From contig KN805446.1 of NCBI GenBank assembly GCA_000818945.1, forward strand, positions 62,001-126,000: 64,000 bases of DNA, given 5' to 3'. Positions 18,950 through 28,979 of the stretch are shown in pieces (the stretch's first letter is position 1; each line of letters opens with the position of its first letter). This stretch comes from Schizochytrium sp. CCTCC M209059. Taxonomy: Eukaryota > Sar > Bigyra > Thraustochytrida > Thraustochytriidae. Both the position numbers and the translations under genes were made by a program. Below the pieces are notes generated by a model. It searched no databases. It saw only the letters and a list, made by a program, of their open reading frames with translations, and was not told the origin of the DNA.

Positions 18950-20239
18950 CTAGCCAAAGATGTCGTCGAATTCGTTCATCGTTCCGCCCATACCGCCCAT
19001 GCCTCCGTTGCCGTACATGCGGTTGCCATACATACTTGACCCGTAGCCGCCAGAGCCATACATGCTGGAGCCATAACCGCCACCGTACATGCCAGAATTA
19101 CCGTACATGCTTGAGCCGCCGTACATGCCCGAGCCATACATGCCCGAACCGCCATACATGCCCGAGTTGCCGTACATGCTCGATCCATACATGCCCGACC
19201 CGCCGTACATGCCAGGGCCGCCGTACATGCCGGCGCCAGCCATCATAGGTCCTGCGGCGCCAGCGACGAGGCCTTGGTTGTTGATGCTGTCCCACTGTTG
19301 CGAGAGCATGCTCTCGTTGGGGGTCTTGTTGCGCGACATGCGTTTCAGCACATACTTGATGCCGCGGTAGCCAGCATAGAGAATGACGATGCCGATGAGC
19401 CATCGAATCATGCGTCGTCGCCGCTCAGCTTTGATTTCCTCCGGCGAAGGCAACGGAAGCGGCTGGCCCGTGTGAGGGTCAATCTGAGGTAATGGCGGGG
19501 CGCCTGTGAAGAAGCCAATAACCTCGTGCGCGGCGCCGCCAATGCGCTCAACAAAGTGCGCAAAGGACCCAAAGGCGTACTGTATGGCTTCGGCATTCAT
19601 GCCGAGGAGCTCCGTCATTTGCCCCAGATTTCCAACCGTCTGATGCATGGCGCCAAGCCAGCCCATCTGCCCCATCATCATTGGATTCATACCCATGCCC
19701 ATGCCCATGCCGCCGCCATACATGCCGCCACCGTACATGCCGCCACCGTACATGCCGCCGCCGTACATACCACCGCCATAACCGCCGCCATACATGCCGC
19801 CGCCGCCGTAGCCACCGCCGTACATGCCACTTCCATAGCGGGTTCCATACGAACTACCGTAACCACCGGCCCCATAGCCGCTTGCGCCGTAGCCGCTCGT
19901 CCCATAAGGAGAGGATCCGTACATGCCGCCAGCGGCGGTCGTCGCGCCGTAGCCCGTAGTGCCGTACTGACCTTGCGCGGCTGCGCCATAGGGCTGTGCG
20001 GTTTGTGTCTGGCCATATGGACTTGCTGCTGTGCCAGCTACGCCGGCAGCCGTCGCTGCTGTGGCAGGAGCGCCCGGTGCGCCGGGTATACTGCCTGCAG
20101 GTGCTGTCGCAGCCGCCGCAGCACCAGCTGCAGCAGATGCGGCGCCAGGTACTGCTTCAGTTGCAGCAGGAGCCGCCGTGGTCGCCGCGGTTCCGCTCGC
20201 ACCCGTTTCCCATGGCTTGGGAGGAGACGCTGTGGCCAT
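18950..20239 (-). CDS. PEX13: PEX13 peroxisomal docking protein, YG-rich, SH3 absent
   Basis: A 429-residue protein starting MATASPPKPWE, the typical Pex13 N-terminus. Residues ~75-185 are Tyr/Gly-rich (YG repeats), followed by Met/Gly repeats and the conserved Pex13 helical region (MHQTVGNLGQMTELLGMN, AFGSFAHFVERIGG). A membrane segment follows at ~280-300 (WLIGIVILYAGYRGIKYVL). Where animal and yeast Pex13 carry an SH3 domain, this protein has ~100 residues of MYGGSGMYG-type repeats ending DEFDDIFG-like. Pex13 binds the receptor Pex5 with Pex14, and its YG repeats form the hydrogel-like import pore. Plant Pex13 also lacks SH3. YG tracts on both sides of the membrane region are unusual. Confidence 0.85.
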   Translation of the reverse strand: MATASPPKPWETGASGTAATTAAPAATEAVPGAASAAAGAAAAATAPAGSIPGAPGAPATAATAAGVAGTAASPYGQTQTAQPYGAAAQGQYGTTGYGATTAAGGMYGSSPYGTSGYGASGYGAGGYGSSYGTRYGSGMYGGGYGGGGMYGGGYGGGMYGGGMYGGGMYGGGMYGGGMGMGMGMNPMMMGQMGWLGAMHQTVGNLGQMTELLGMNAEAIQYAFGSFAHFVERIGGAAHEVIGFFTGAPPLPQIDPHTGQPLPLPSPEEIKAERRRRMIRWLIGIVILYAGYRGIKYVLKRMSRNKTPNESMLSQQWDSINNQGLVAGAAGPMMAGAGMYGGPGMYGGSGMYGSSMYGNSGMYGGSGMYGSGMYGGSSMYGNSGMYGGGYGSSMYGSGGYGSSMYGNRMYGNGGMGGMGGTMNEFDDIFG

Positions 20240-20893
20240 TTTTCCGTGGGAGGTAAGAACCTTGCTCTACTACTTTTGTTCAATGTCCAAGGCCACGTCT
20301 CCGTACCGACAAACAAGACGAAGAAGACCTTGTTCACGTGGTCGTGGCTCTCGATGTTTCCCGAGCGCTGCAACGAACGTGTCCGCCTCGACGACGACCG
20401 TAGCAAAGTCGCCTCCGCTTAGCTACGCTTCACTTCGCTCCGCGCGAGACTCCGTGCGAGCCTCTGCACGGTGGAACGCGAGTTCTCGCGCCTGCAGACC
20501 CGCTCGCGCCGCGCTCGAGGCCACAGCGCAAGCCTTTGCTTTGCAAGAGGTCCGCCAATCGGAGTTTGCTTGCACTCGCCCAACCCAGTGAAGACGCCGA
20601 TTCCCACAGAACCAACGCGGCACAGCCGCGGAACGGACGCCTTCAACGACTCGTAAAAAAACAAATAAGCAAACAGCAAATGTAGTGACCTTGAAATAAG
20701 GGTCTAGGCCTCCGTGAGAGTCAGGCCTGACGGATGGGTGTTGACGATGAGCGACCCGGACGCAAAAGGCCAAGGAGGAGGAGGAGGAGGAGGAGGAGGA
20801 GGAGAAGAAAGACTCGCGCATAAGCAGCGCGCGGGTGGGCGACTCGCGCGCACTGAGACGGCGAGACACTCTATCACGACTCGGTGAAGGAAA
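20240..20893. promoter_or_regulatory. Divergent promoter PEX13 / NC2-alpha
   Basis: A 654-bp spacer between divergent starts. It contains a GGA trinucleotide tract (about 20770-20803) next to the NC2-alpha leader. Overlapping open frames are Arg/Ala-rich and unsupported. Confidence 0.5.
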
Positions 20894-21579
20894 ATGTCCA
20901 AGGTGCAGCTTGTACGTGCTGATGACCGCGCGAACAAGCATGCGGCGCAGAGAAGATAAGGTTTGTTTGAACAACGACGACTCACCAACAGCGACCATCT
21001 CGGTCTACGTGGACGGGCAGGCCAAGGTGAAAAGGGTCATGCAAGACGTCGAGGGCACGGGCCAGGTCCCAAAACAGGTTATCCAAAGTATGGTGGACCT
21101 TGTAGAGCTTTTCGTTGATGACGTGGTGGAACGCGCAGCCGAAAGCGTCAAGAACACCGGCGCGCAGGCGGAGACACCGGCCGCCCTTGACGAAAAGGTA
21201 TTGTACGTGTCGTGCAAACACGTGCAAACAATGTATTCGATGGAAACAAAAAGTTAGGATCGGGAAACTGACGTTGATGCATGCGCGCAGACATGCCATT
21301 GTGGAGAATGAAAAGAGCTTTGACTTCTTGCGCAGTGTGAGAGTTGTGGTCCCAGCCGTGGCGTACAAACCGCGAAGCAACAAGCGTCGTCGCACCAAGG
21401 AAACTGCCTCTGACGCAACATTAGGCTCTGAGAATGGACAAGAGGAAAAAACACTTGCTGAAAGCGAAAATGACGGGACATACAAGCTCCCACCATTGGC
21501 TGAAGAACCACTCTCTTTGTCGGTAAATGCTGCACCGGGTCAAAGTGGGGACGCGTCAAGCGATGACGAGTATGACTAG
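20894..21579 (+). CDS. DRAP1: NC2-alpha/DRAP1 histone-fold transcription corepressor (three exons)
   Basis: Proposed exons are 20894-20911, 21021-21202 and 21258-21579. Both introns have GTACGT donors (109 and 55 nt) and keep the frame. The product has AKVKRVMQD, then VPKQVIQSMVDLVELFVDDVVERAA-type helix 2, then LTLMHARRHAIV and KSFDFLRSV. This matches the histone fold of NC2-alpha, whose human form reads ARIKKIMQ and FDFLKDLV at the same places. A basic KPRSNKRRR stretch and an acidic tail ending SSDDEYD follow. NC2-alpha pairs with NC2-beta (Dr1) and binds TBP on DNA, blocking TFIIA/TFIIB. Exon 1 is the weakest part: other ATGs (from 20835) and another donor at 20961 also reach exon 2 in frame. 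Confidence 0.75.
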
Positions 21580-22003
21580 CCAAGGTCGAGGCGAAGGGAC
21601 TTCGACCCTAGTTTCAAATTATCATTTGCAGCTTACGTGCGATTGAGATCGCTCAAGCTTTCATTCGTACTTGGAATAATATCCGCAAGCACTGTCAATA
21701 ATAGGATAAGCCAGCACAGCTGACTGTGAGGGGAAGAAAGTACAAAACTTGAAGGGTCTCGTTTCGGTGTCGCATAACTAGCCTTTTTCCTCTGCATCAG
21801 AAGAAAATTTCAGGACCATGGGAATGTTTGTCTGTTTTTTCGTTTTATGAGGTCAGCAAAATTTGATCGTTTTGTTTTTCTTCTCTTTTTCTTGTTGAAA
21901 CATAGGAAAAGACCACTTGCGAAGGAACATGGCATGCACGGCGTCGCCAAGGAGAGGATTTTTTTTTGTATTGTCTGCGATGCGAATGAGGTCCGTGACA
22001 GCG
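21580..22003. other. Convergent 3' spacer
   Basis: A lower-GC spacer between converging NC2-alpha and PGGT1B genes, with T-rich tracts near 21830-21900. No gene is seen. Confidence 0.65.
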
Positions 22004-23236
22004 CTATGCGTCAGTCGTAACGACTTGCAGATCGGTCGGAGGTCGGTACGGGGTACCCATACCCGTGAGAGGGCCGCTGCCACCCTTGTTGTAAAAGGGG
22101 CTACTTGAATAAGCCCGCGTGGTGATGCCAAGAGAGCAATCGATTGCGGCGAAACCAGGTTCTGCGATGAGACTGAGACCTGTGACAGCGTAATGGGAGT
22201 GGAGAATATCCGGGTAGGCTTCTGGTGGTTTCCCCGGATGCTTGGAGAACCCGCCAATGGGAGACTGGCACGAGAGCAAGAAGGCGCGTGTCGACTCTAC
22301 ATCAATCCAATCGACGCGATTCAGCATCTGCATGGACCCACCGACCCAAAAGGTGTAGCACGTGTCAGGAACTTTGTTGATGCGACCATTAAAGCCTTGG
22401 ACCTGCCTTGAGACCAGAAATCGCTCGAGGCTCTCACGATCCATATCGTCTAGTCGACCGAGGAGCGCCAGGGATCCTACTGCGGTATAAATGGCGCCGG
22501 CATGCGTTTCTTGATTCGGAAGGATGCCAAAGCCCCCATCGTAAGTTTGCGAAGCGAGAATGAAGCGCGCCGTCTTATCAACGTCGATGCCAGAAAAATC
22601 CTGCAGCATGAATGACACCGCGCAGGCGCAAAATACAAAACGCATGTCGTTCTCGGTACCCATGGCTACCGCCTGGAAAGAGCCATCGGGCTGCTGAAGG
22701 CTGCGGAGGCCTGCCACAGCGGCTGCCCGATCCACGCGCGAATAGTCGTCGCCGAGAATTGCGAGCACTAAAAGCGCGCAATACGTCATGGAGACGTGCG
22801 CCTGATGGTACTTGCTCACGCCGTCGGCCTCATCTTCGGCGTTGTTGTTGCTGTTCTTGCTGCTGCTGCTGCTACTGCTGGTGCTGCTGCTGCCCATGGG
22901 TCCAAGGAAGCCTCCACCCAAGAAGCCGCCGCAACCCGGTCCGTTTTGGCCATCGACGACCACGACTTGCTGCATATAGACCCAGTCAATTATTTCCTGT
23001 CGATTCTTGAGACGATCCAAGGCTCCGAGCATGTCAAGGGCATTCACCGCAAAGTAGACCATCATGAGTCGGCTCGTATCCAGCGAGGTGTACGCCTTGG
23101 GCACGAGTCCTAGAAACATGGAAAAGTACCTTATGTGCGCCTCGCGCGTCACGTCATCGCGGACGAGCTCTGGCGTCGCGCTGTGCGCCGCCGCCGTCGC
23201 CGTCGCCGCCACCGCCGCGCCGTTGCCGCCTTCCAT
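22004..23236 (-). CDS. PGGT1B: Protein geranylgeranyltransferase type I beta subunit
   Basis: About 410 residues from the MEGGNG start at 23236. The alpha-alpha barrel repeats are visible: VSMTYCALLVLAILG, RVDRAAAVAGLRSLQQPDGSF, FILASQTYDGGFG and FLLSCQSPIGGFSK. Zinc ligands sit in KVPDTCYTFW (Asp and Cys) and LHSHYAV (His). The order and the WVGGSMQML patch point to GGTase-I rather than farnesyl or Rab GGTase beta. It pairs with the shared alpha subunit to add geranylgeranyl to CAAX proteins such as Rho/Rac. A Gly-rich then Ser/Asn-rich insertion (about 22860-22970, CTG-repeat coded) is family-atypical and probably a surface loop. Confidence 0.93.
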   Translation of the reverse strand: MEGGNGAAVAATATAAAHSATPELVRDDVTREAHIRYFSMFLGLVPKAYTSLDTSRLMMVYFAVNALDMLGALDRLKNRQEIIDWVYMQQVVVVDGQNGPGCGGFLGGGFLGPMGSSSTSSSSSSSKNSNNNAEDEADGVSKYHQAHVSMTYCALLVLAILGDDYSRVDRAAAVAGLRSLQQPDGSFQAVAMGTENDMRFVFCACAVSFMLQDFSGIDVDKTARFILASQTYDGGFGILPNQETHAGAIYTAVGSLALLGRLDDMDRESLERFLVSRQVQGFNGRINKVPDTCYTFWVGGSMQMLNRVDWIDVESTRAFLLSCQSPIGGFSKHPGKPPEAYPDILHSHYAVTGLSLIAEPGFAAIDCSLGITTRAYSSSPFYNKGGSGPLTGMGTPYRPPTDLQVVTTDA

Positions 23237-23431
23237 CGCGACTTCTCTGGCGCCGACCGCAAGCAAGCAAACAAGCAAACAAAGCCCAAACTGACTTTGC
23301 TCTTGGCCTCTCTTTCTGCACTGCAGCTTTGGCCTGCTCGTGCTCGGGCGCGTCTCTGCGCCGTGCGTGCGCAAGGATAGGCGTCAGTTCGCACTGGAGG
23401 ACGAGGGACTCGGCTTATCGCAGAAGCAAAT

Positions 23432-24318
23432 ATGTGGCAGCGTCTGCGCCGCTTGCCGCTTCGGTACGTTGACTATGGCGCCACAAAGGGTGTGATGCGA
23501 TATCGTCGTCTTCTTCGTCGTCGTCGTCGTTGTCGTCGCTGTCGCTGTCGCTGTCGATTGGTTAAAAAAAGGGAAGAAAAGAAGGAAACAGGGAGAGGAA
23601 GCGCGCCGTGCTTTCACCGTTAATTATTTCTTGATGCTCGTGTGCTCATCGCTGCTTGTGTCAACCCATTGAGCTCGATGTATTTGGGGATTAATGGTGT
23701 GATCACGAGCAAAAAGTCGCCCTCAGAGTTGCAAAAAGACTGCGATGCGATGTGATAATGCGAGGAGAGGTTGAGCGGGATATCAGCGATGAATATTGAG
23801 GTCGACGTGGAAGAAAGGACGCTGAGGAGCAACATATTTGCTTGCTCATGAGCCTTTTGCGGCAAAAATGACCAATCGAACAGGAGAAGTGGCGTTCGTT
23901 CCTCCGACTGCCCTCTAAAATCTAAGAAAAGAGCAAACAAAACGACATTGAAGCGGGGAAGGGTTGATTTGACAGACACGGTGCCATGCGGTTGCAAGAA
24001 CATGCAAACTGACAATGTGAACTCGAGCGCCTCTTTCCATTCTAATAATTTATTGTCACCAATAGGTGGAAGGTGCTTCTCGGAGGCCAGCTGATCGTGT
24101 CGGCAGGGATCATACGACATCGTTTTAATGTCTTGCATGCTGCACAGGAGGCACAAAAGAATCCAGATGCGCAGAATGTTTCTGATATCAATGCAGCGGG
24201 AACGCAGTCACAAACAAGATCCGTCGTGCAGCCACCAAAGCGTCGAAGAATCGAAGATGAGGACGATATTCCTTTCGGTGGATTGGCCAAGGTCCCCTCC
24301 AATCGTCCAAGCGCATAG
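23432..24318 (+). CDS. Candidate two-exon small mitochondrial-like protein
   Basis: Proposed exons are 23432-23463 and 24066-24318. Exon 1 ends CG before a GTACGT donor, the local consensus. The acceptor CCAATAG lies behind an AT-rich tract, and the phases fit. The 94-residue product starts MWQRLRRLPLRW, a basic amphipathic presequence-like start. A mildly hydrophobic segment (VLLGGQLIVSAGII), a helical part and a tail with PPKRRRIEDEDDIPFGG follow. I do not recognise the family. The ~600-nt intron is far longer than the others here and holds an antisense open frame, so the model is tentative. Confidence 0.35.
23620..24120 (-). CDS. Unrecognised antisense open frame
   Basis: A 166-codon minus-strand frame from the ATG at 24120 (alternatives at 24138 and 24003). 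Its composition looks protein-like rather than Ser/Arg shadow: EWKEALEFTLSVCMFLQP, FNVVLFALFLDF, SSHYHIASQSF and FLLVITPLIPKYIEL. All plus-strand frames are closed over most of it. It has no motif I know. It conflicts with the plus-strand two-exon model: it would be nested in that intron and overlap its exon 2. At most one model may be real. Confidence 0.35.
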   Translation of the reverse strand: MSYDPCRHDQLASEKHLPPIGDNKLLEWKEALEFTLSVCMFLQPHGTVSVKSTLPRFNVVLFALFLDFRGQSEERTPLLLFDWSFLPQKAHEQANMLLLSVLSSTSTSIFIADIPLNLSSHYHIASQSFCNSEGDFLLVITPLIPKYIELNGLTQAAMSTRASRNN

Positions 24319-24906
24319 CAAACTAATGTTCTCTTTTACATTGTTATCTGTAGTTGAAACCTCTCGCTACAAACGAGCAAACAAACAAACAAACAGACAA
24401 GCAAGCGAGCAAGCAAGTAAGCAAGCAAGCAAGCGTGATGAAGGACGACTGATTTTCTTAGTTTAGAAATAAGTGAAATCTAGGTGTATCTCAAGCCAGA
24501 AGCGTTACGTCCCCCTTGTCTCAAAAAGACCTGTCGAGGAAGGGGAGCCAGATGCATTCCCTTTGCATACCTTAACATCTAAAGTCACCCAAATGGAGAC
24601 ACTTAATTGTGTTCACCCCATCCCCACATCTCCTGCCTATACTTCAGTGGTAGGGCAGGCGATCAAAAAAGATCGCAAACGTGTCCGCGTAAGGACGGAC
24701 TCGACCACGGACAGTCACAACCAGTACCTCGTGATCACCAAAGCGCGTCCAGCAAGCGAAAGCCGACCTCGACGCCCCAACCCCTCCTGCGCGGGCAGGC
24801 AGGAAAGAAGGCAGGCTCGTAGCGTCTGACGTTGACGGTCGCTCGGTCGCTTGGTCGGCAGCGCTAGCAGCGGTGACGGAGAGAGCGAGTGCTTCCGTCA
24901 GACAGG
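24319..24906. other. Intergenic spacer with AAAC/AAGC repeats
   Basis: It holds a tetranucleotide tract (about 24382-24435) of AAAC, AAGC and AGCG units, then an ordinary spacer up to the arylesterase-like gene. No gene is supported. Confidence 0.6.
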
Positions 24907-26271
24907 ATGTGGTCCCTTTTCATGGTGGTCTTGCCTATTCTCCTCGGCGCCCAGGCGCTTCGGCTGTACGAGACCTTGGGCGTGAGCAAGGTTTTGGACC
25001 CCACCACACCAGATGGCTGCTTTCTTGTCGACAGAGAAAACAATGATCCTGCCGGCTCGATCATTCTTCCTGTCGAAGATCTTGTTCACTATCGCTCGGG
25101 CATTCTCTTTGGTACGTATTTCTACATAACACCGTGATTGACAGCCATGGCGGCAAAGACATTCTCTTTTATTCAGGCAGCTGACATGTTGAACAAATGA
25201 ATCTCAGGTGGCGCCGGTGGTGTGCTTTTGGGTGAACGGTTTAGTCCGGAGTCGAGACCTTTGGGGTACATTGTTGCTGTCGACGCACGCGGTGGCGACG
25301 GCAGCGGAAGCGGAAATGGAAGCGATACGGACGACGGCGTCGAAGACAATGACGGTAAAAGCACACCCGTGGTGCGCAAGCTCAAGATGTCCAAATTCCC
25401 GGCTGACACCCACTTTTTGCCGCACGGCATTTACTATTCGAAAGCATCGGAGCGGCTTTATGTGGTCAATCACGCTGGTGTTTCGAGCGTAGGTACACGC
25501 GTCGAGGTCTTCGATGTGACAAGAAATGGTGATGATCTTCCCGAGCTTACCTGGCGTCTGGCTGTGGGCGGAAAGGACTTGTTTGCCAACATGGCCATCA
25601 ATGCCGTGGTTGAAGGGCAAGGTGATGAGATCTACGTGACTCAATGGCAGTCCACGGCAGTTCCGGCAGGGGGCGGCATGCATCCCAAGAGTATTGGTGA
25701 GATTGTCGGAAGAATCGTGCACTTGGCGCAGACGTTCATGATGATACCAGGCAATCAAGGCGTGTACCGATGCACCTTTGACAGCAAGTCGCCGTCGAAC
25801 CCTGCAACCTCGTGCCGTCGTGAATCATGGGGCTACATGGCTGCCAATGGCATCACCGCCACCCCGGATCTTTCCCGTATTTATGTGGCCGATCCGGTTG
25901 CCCATAAGATCTTTTCCTATGCTCGTGACCCAGCTGATGGGACGCTCGACTTTTTGTCGAACGAGACGATTTCCACTCCGCATGCGCCCGACAACGTGCA
26001 TTATGACGAGGAGACTGGCGAACTCCACACAGGAACGATTCCTCGTCTTGTGGAATTCGCCGACCTCCACGCTCGGGCTTCGGGTACTTTTCAAGTGTTT
26101 TCCCAGTCGAAGCCGGGCTCGCGCTTCGATACCGTGGAGCAGCGCGTTGTGCATGATGCAAGTCTTTTGGACCAAGTTTCCGCATGTATGCCACTCTCAG
26201 GACCAATCAAGCGCTGGTCCGTGTGCGGAAGTCCCATTGCGGATGGCCTTTTGGTTTGCCCGGCTTCTTGA
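24907..26271 (+). CDS. Paraoxonase/arylesterase-like lactonase (two exons)
   Basis: Exons are 24907-25111 and 25208-26271. The intron (96 nt) has a GTACGT donor and CTCAG acceptor and restores GILFGGAGGVLLGERF in frame. The 422-residue product begins with a signal peptide or anchor (MWSLFMVVLPILLGAQA). Beta-propeller motifs follow: LPHGIYYSKASERLYVVNH, NMAINAVVEG, MAANGITATPDLSRIYVA and VAHKIFSYARD. The HGI, NGI and VADPVAHKI stretches match paraoxonases, six-bladed calcium-dependent propellers hydrolysing lactones and aryl esters in the secretory pathway. An upstream in-frame ATG at 24889 exists; 24907 gives the cleaner signal peptide. Strictosidine-synthase-like propellers are related, but HGI favours PON. 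Confidence 0.82.
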
Positions 26272-26930
26272 TCTGCAAAAATACCACTTCTTATCTTTTA
26301 TTTTACAAAAATTCACTCTCTCTCTCTCTCTCTCTCTCTCCCGCGCGCGCGCTGTCTATTTTCTTCTTTTCCATATTTTTTGCCCCTCTATTGTGAAGGT
26401 TCTACTCGATGTCGCGCCCTATACCATGCCATGCCACGCCATGCCATGCCATCACTAACAGCAGCAGTAGCAGTACTAGCGAATCGTTCCGCTCAATGCT
26501 GCCGGCAGCGGTCGTTTAACCAGTCATGGATGTGTCGGTGGCACGCCTGTAAGTCGCATTGTACCCCCCTCTCACCGATACATTGATTGCTAGGGGAGGG
26601 GGGCATATCGGAGCGAGCGCGTGCACGTGCTACACCGCGCGCTCGTCATCTTATCAGTGAGGCAGCCGAGCAGACAGGCAGGCAAAACACAATCAACGTG
26701 GCGGCCGCGCGCGCGCGCGTAGAGCACGGCAGCGAGCGCCCGCAGCGTCGTGAGCGCAGTGAAGAGAGGATCTGGCCTACTCTGGCCTGCACCACGTAGT
26801 CTGGGTTGCTTGGTCGTTTGCACACGTGGAGAAAGAAGTCCAACAATCGTCTCAGTCGTCCACGCAGAGCGGGCCTGTACGTACCCCTTCGAAGCCTCGA
26901 CGCGCGCGAGTGACAAAGCGGCCAAGCACG
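26272..26930. promoter_or_regulatory. Spacer / LPCAT upstream region with simple repeats
   Basis: It contains a CT dinucleotide tract (about 26315-26340) and a CCATG pentamer tract (about 26424-26452). The LPCAT frame is open back to 26826 but has no ATG there. Confidence 0.5.
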
Positions 26931-28631
26931 ATGGCCACCGTGTCCGCCGATCTGGAGCTCGCTCCCGCGGCCGTGCTGCCCGATCTTGAAGAGGAGGATA
27001 TCTCGGATGATGACTTGGAGTCTGGCCAAATGAAAAAGGAGCACTCCGGACCCGTCTTGGCACCCTCGCGGATGGACAGAGACTTTCGTGAAGCGCTGCA
27101 CAAGCGTCTCGATGTGGAAACACAACTTAATCCGTTCACATACCATGGTAAATGGACACCTTGGGAGGTCTTCAAGGCAATCCTGGGCGTCGTTGTCATC
27201 CCAGTTCGTTTTACTGTGGCCGGTTCAACCTTGCTGCTCGTATGGGCGTGCTGCGCGGCGGCAGTTTCGTTCGGAGCAGACGAGTCAAAGCCTTTAAGCG
27301 GTTTTCGTCGCGTGCTCATGTGGCCTGTGCGGATTTTGTGCAGACTCTTCATCTTTTGCTTTGGTGTGTACTGGATTTCTGTCAAGGGTAAAAAGGCGAG
27401 TCATGCTGAAGCAGCGGTGGCCGTGGTGGCCCCGCATTCCACATTTCTGGACACCATGACGTACTATGCCGTTTATGGCCGGTGGTCGGGTTTGGGTAAA
27501 AAGGAAGTGACCAAGACTCCGTTTTTTGGCACGATTTTCCGCGGTCTGCAAATGATTGCGGTGGACCGCGAGAATCCGGAGGGTCGCAAGGCCGCGCTCG
27601 ACGAGTTTGTGCGGCGCGCACAAGATAACAAAGGGTGGCCTCAGCTTGTTGTCTTTCCAGAAGGTACTTGCACCAATCGGCGTGCCCTCATCCAATTCAA
27701 GCGCGGGCCCTTCGTCCCCGGCGTTCCCATTCAGCCTGTCGTGATGCGCTGGCCATATTATTTCTTTGACCCGGCATGGACCTCGAGCGGGCCGAACCGG
27801 ATCGCACTCGTGTTCCGTCTCATGACACAAATCTTTACGCGTGTCGAGGTGGAGTTTCTCCCCGTGTACACGCCGAGCGACGAAGAAAAGGAAGATCCAG
27901 AGCTTTTCGCGCACAACGTACGCAATACCATGGCCCAGGCGCTTGGCGTGCCAACCACGGAGCACTCTTACGAGGATACGTTTTTGAGCATGGCGGCAAA
28001 GAAGGCCAAGTTTAATCCGGATGAAATTGTCGATTTCGAGTTCACCAAGGTGAAAGAGCTCTTGGATATTGACCTCAAGGAAGCGCGCCGGCTTCTGAAG
28101 CGATTCGGGGCAGATCCCAAGGTGCGCAAGACGGGCAAAATGAACCCCGCGCAATTTGCCAAGGCGCTGAACCTTCCTCTATCGGACGGCATTCTCGAGC
28201 TCTTTGACCTTCTTGACAGCGATGGTCTCGGCTTTATCGATTACAAAACCTTCCTCATCGGACTCACGTTTGTGTCGCAAAATACGACCACAGAGGAGGC
28301 CGTGGACGTTCTCTTTCAGGCTCTCGACCCGGAGGGCACGGGTAGCATCTCGCAAGCCTCTTTGCGCGAGGTCATGTCAGCGGTCTTCCGCAAGACCGAC
28401 CGTCGTGCGGTGTCGCGCTTGTTCAGCGCCGCCGACAAGTCGGGCTCGGGTCAGATCCGTCGCGAGGACTTTAAGGCTTTTATTGAGCGCAACCCGGAGA
28501 TGCTCGTGGCTGGTCTGGAGATTCGCCAGGCTTTCAAGAATCGGGACCATGGCGAACTTATCGAAACCTATAAACGCGTTCCAGCTGACTGGCGATCTTT
28601 CTCGAAATCGACTCGCCGCGAAACCTTGTAG
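26931..28631 (+). CDS. LPCAT1: Lysophosphatidylcholine acyltransferase with EF-hands (LPCAT1/2 type)
   Basis: 566 residues from the ATG at 26931 (good context). Two hydrophobic segments lie at ~80-115 and ~125-155. The PlsC acyltransferase domain follows, with HSTFLD (HX4D, H169/D174), then GLQMIAVDREN, then FPEGTCTNR, the LPCAT-class block III. The C-terminal third has EF-hand-like helices: LLDSDGLGFIDYKTFL, LDPEGTGSISQASL and ADKSGSGQIRREDF, with good calcium loops. The enzyme reacylates lysophospholipids with acyl-CoA in the ER (Lands cycle). In an oleaginous protist this would load polyunsaturated acyl chains into phosphatidylcholine (inference). No C-terminal KKXX-type signal is evident. 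Confidence 0.93.
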   Translation: MATVSADLELAPAAVLPDLEEEDISDDDLESGQMKKEHSGPVLAPSRMDRDFREALHKRLDVETQLNPFTYHGKWTPWEVFKAILGVVVIPVRFTVAGSTLLLVWACCAAAVSFGADESKPLSGFRRVLMWPVRILCRLFIFCFGVYWISVKGKKASHAEAAVAVVAPHSTFLDTMTYYAVYGRWSGLGKKEVTKTPFFGTIFRGLQMIAVDRENPEGRKAALDEFVRRAQDNKGWPQLVVFPEGTCTNRRALIQFKRGPFVPGVPIQPVVMRWPYYFFDPAWTSSGPNRIALVFRLMTQIFTRVEVEFLPVYTPSDEEKEDPELFAHNVRNTMAQALGVPTTEHSYEDTFLSMAAKKAKFNPDEIVDFEFTKVKELLDIDLKEARRLLKRFGADPKVRKTGKMNPAQFAKALNLPLSDGILELFDLLDSDGLGFIDYKTFLIGLTFVSQNTTTEEAVDVLFQALDPEGTGSISQASLREVMSAVFRKTDRRAVSRLFSAADKSGSGQIRREDFKAFIERNPEMLVAGLEIRQAFKNRDHGELIETYKRVPADWRSFSKSTRRETL

Positions 28632-28979
28632 TCAGTCGACTTTTTGAAATCTCAGGGTGTTGGGTTACAAGGAATCGAAAGAGAGAACTCGATCGTCGTT
28701 GCGGTGTCGACTCGTCAGACTTGTGTCTTTTGTTTGCTGGCGTTGTTAATTATCAATCATTCTCCTTTTATTCTTTTCTTTTATTCTTGTGTTCCCCTTT
28801 TCCAAACGTTTACCTTGCCTTCTTGCGTTCTCGCTTTTCTTTGACACGCTCAGCCGGTCTTGCAAGTCGCCTTTACAGGTGACAGAGATCAAGCTTAGCC
28901 TCGACTTTTTTTTATAACCCTCCAAGTCTGAGTCCGCGTCCGCGTCCCGCGTCTGAGTCCTTCCTTCAAACTTGAAACG
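28632..28979. other. Spacer between tandem plus-strand genes
   Basis: T-rich 3' UTR of LPCAT, then the leader of the ALKBH7 gene with CGCGTC-like repeats around 28930-28960. No gene is seen. Confidence 0.6.
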
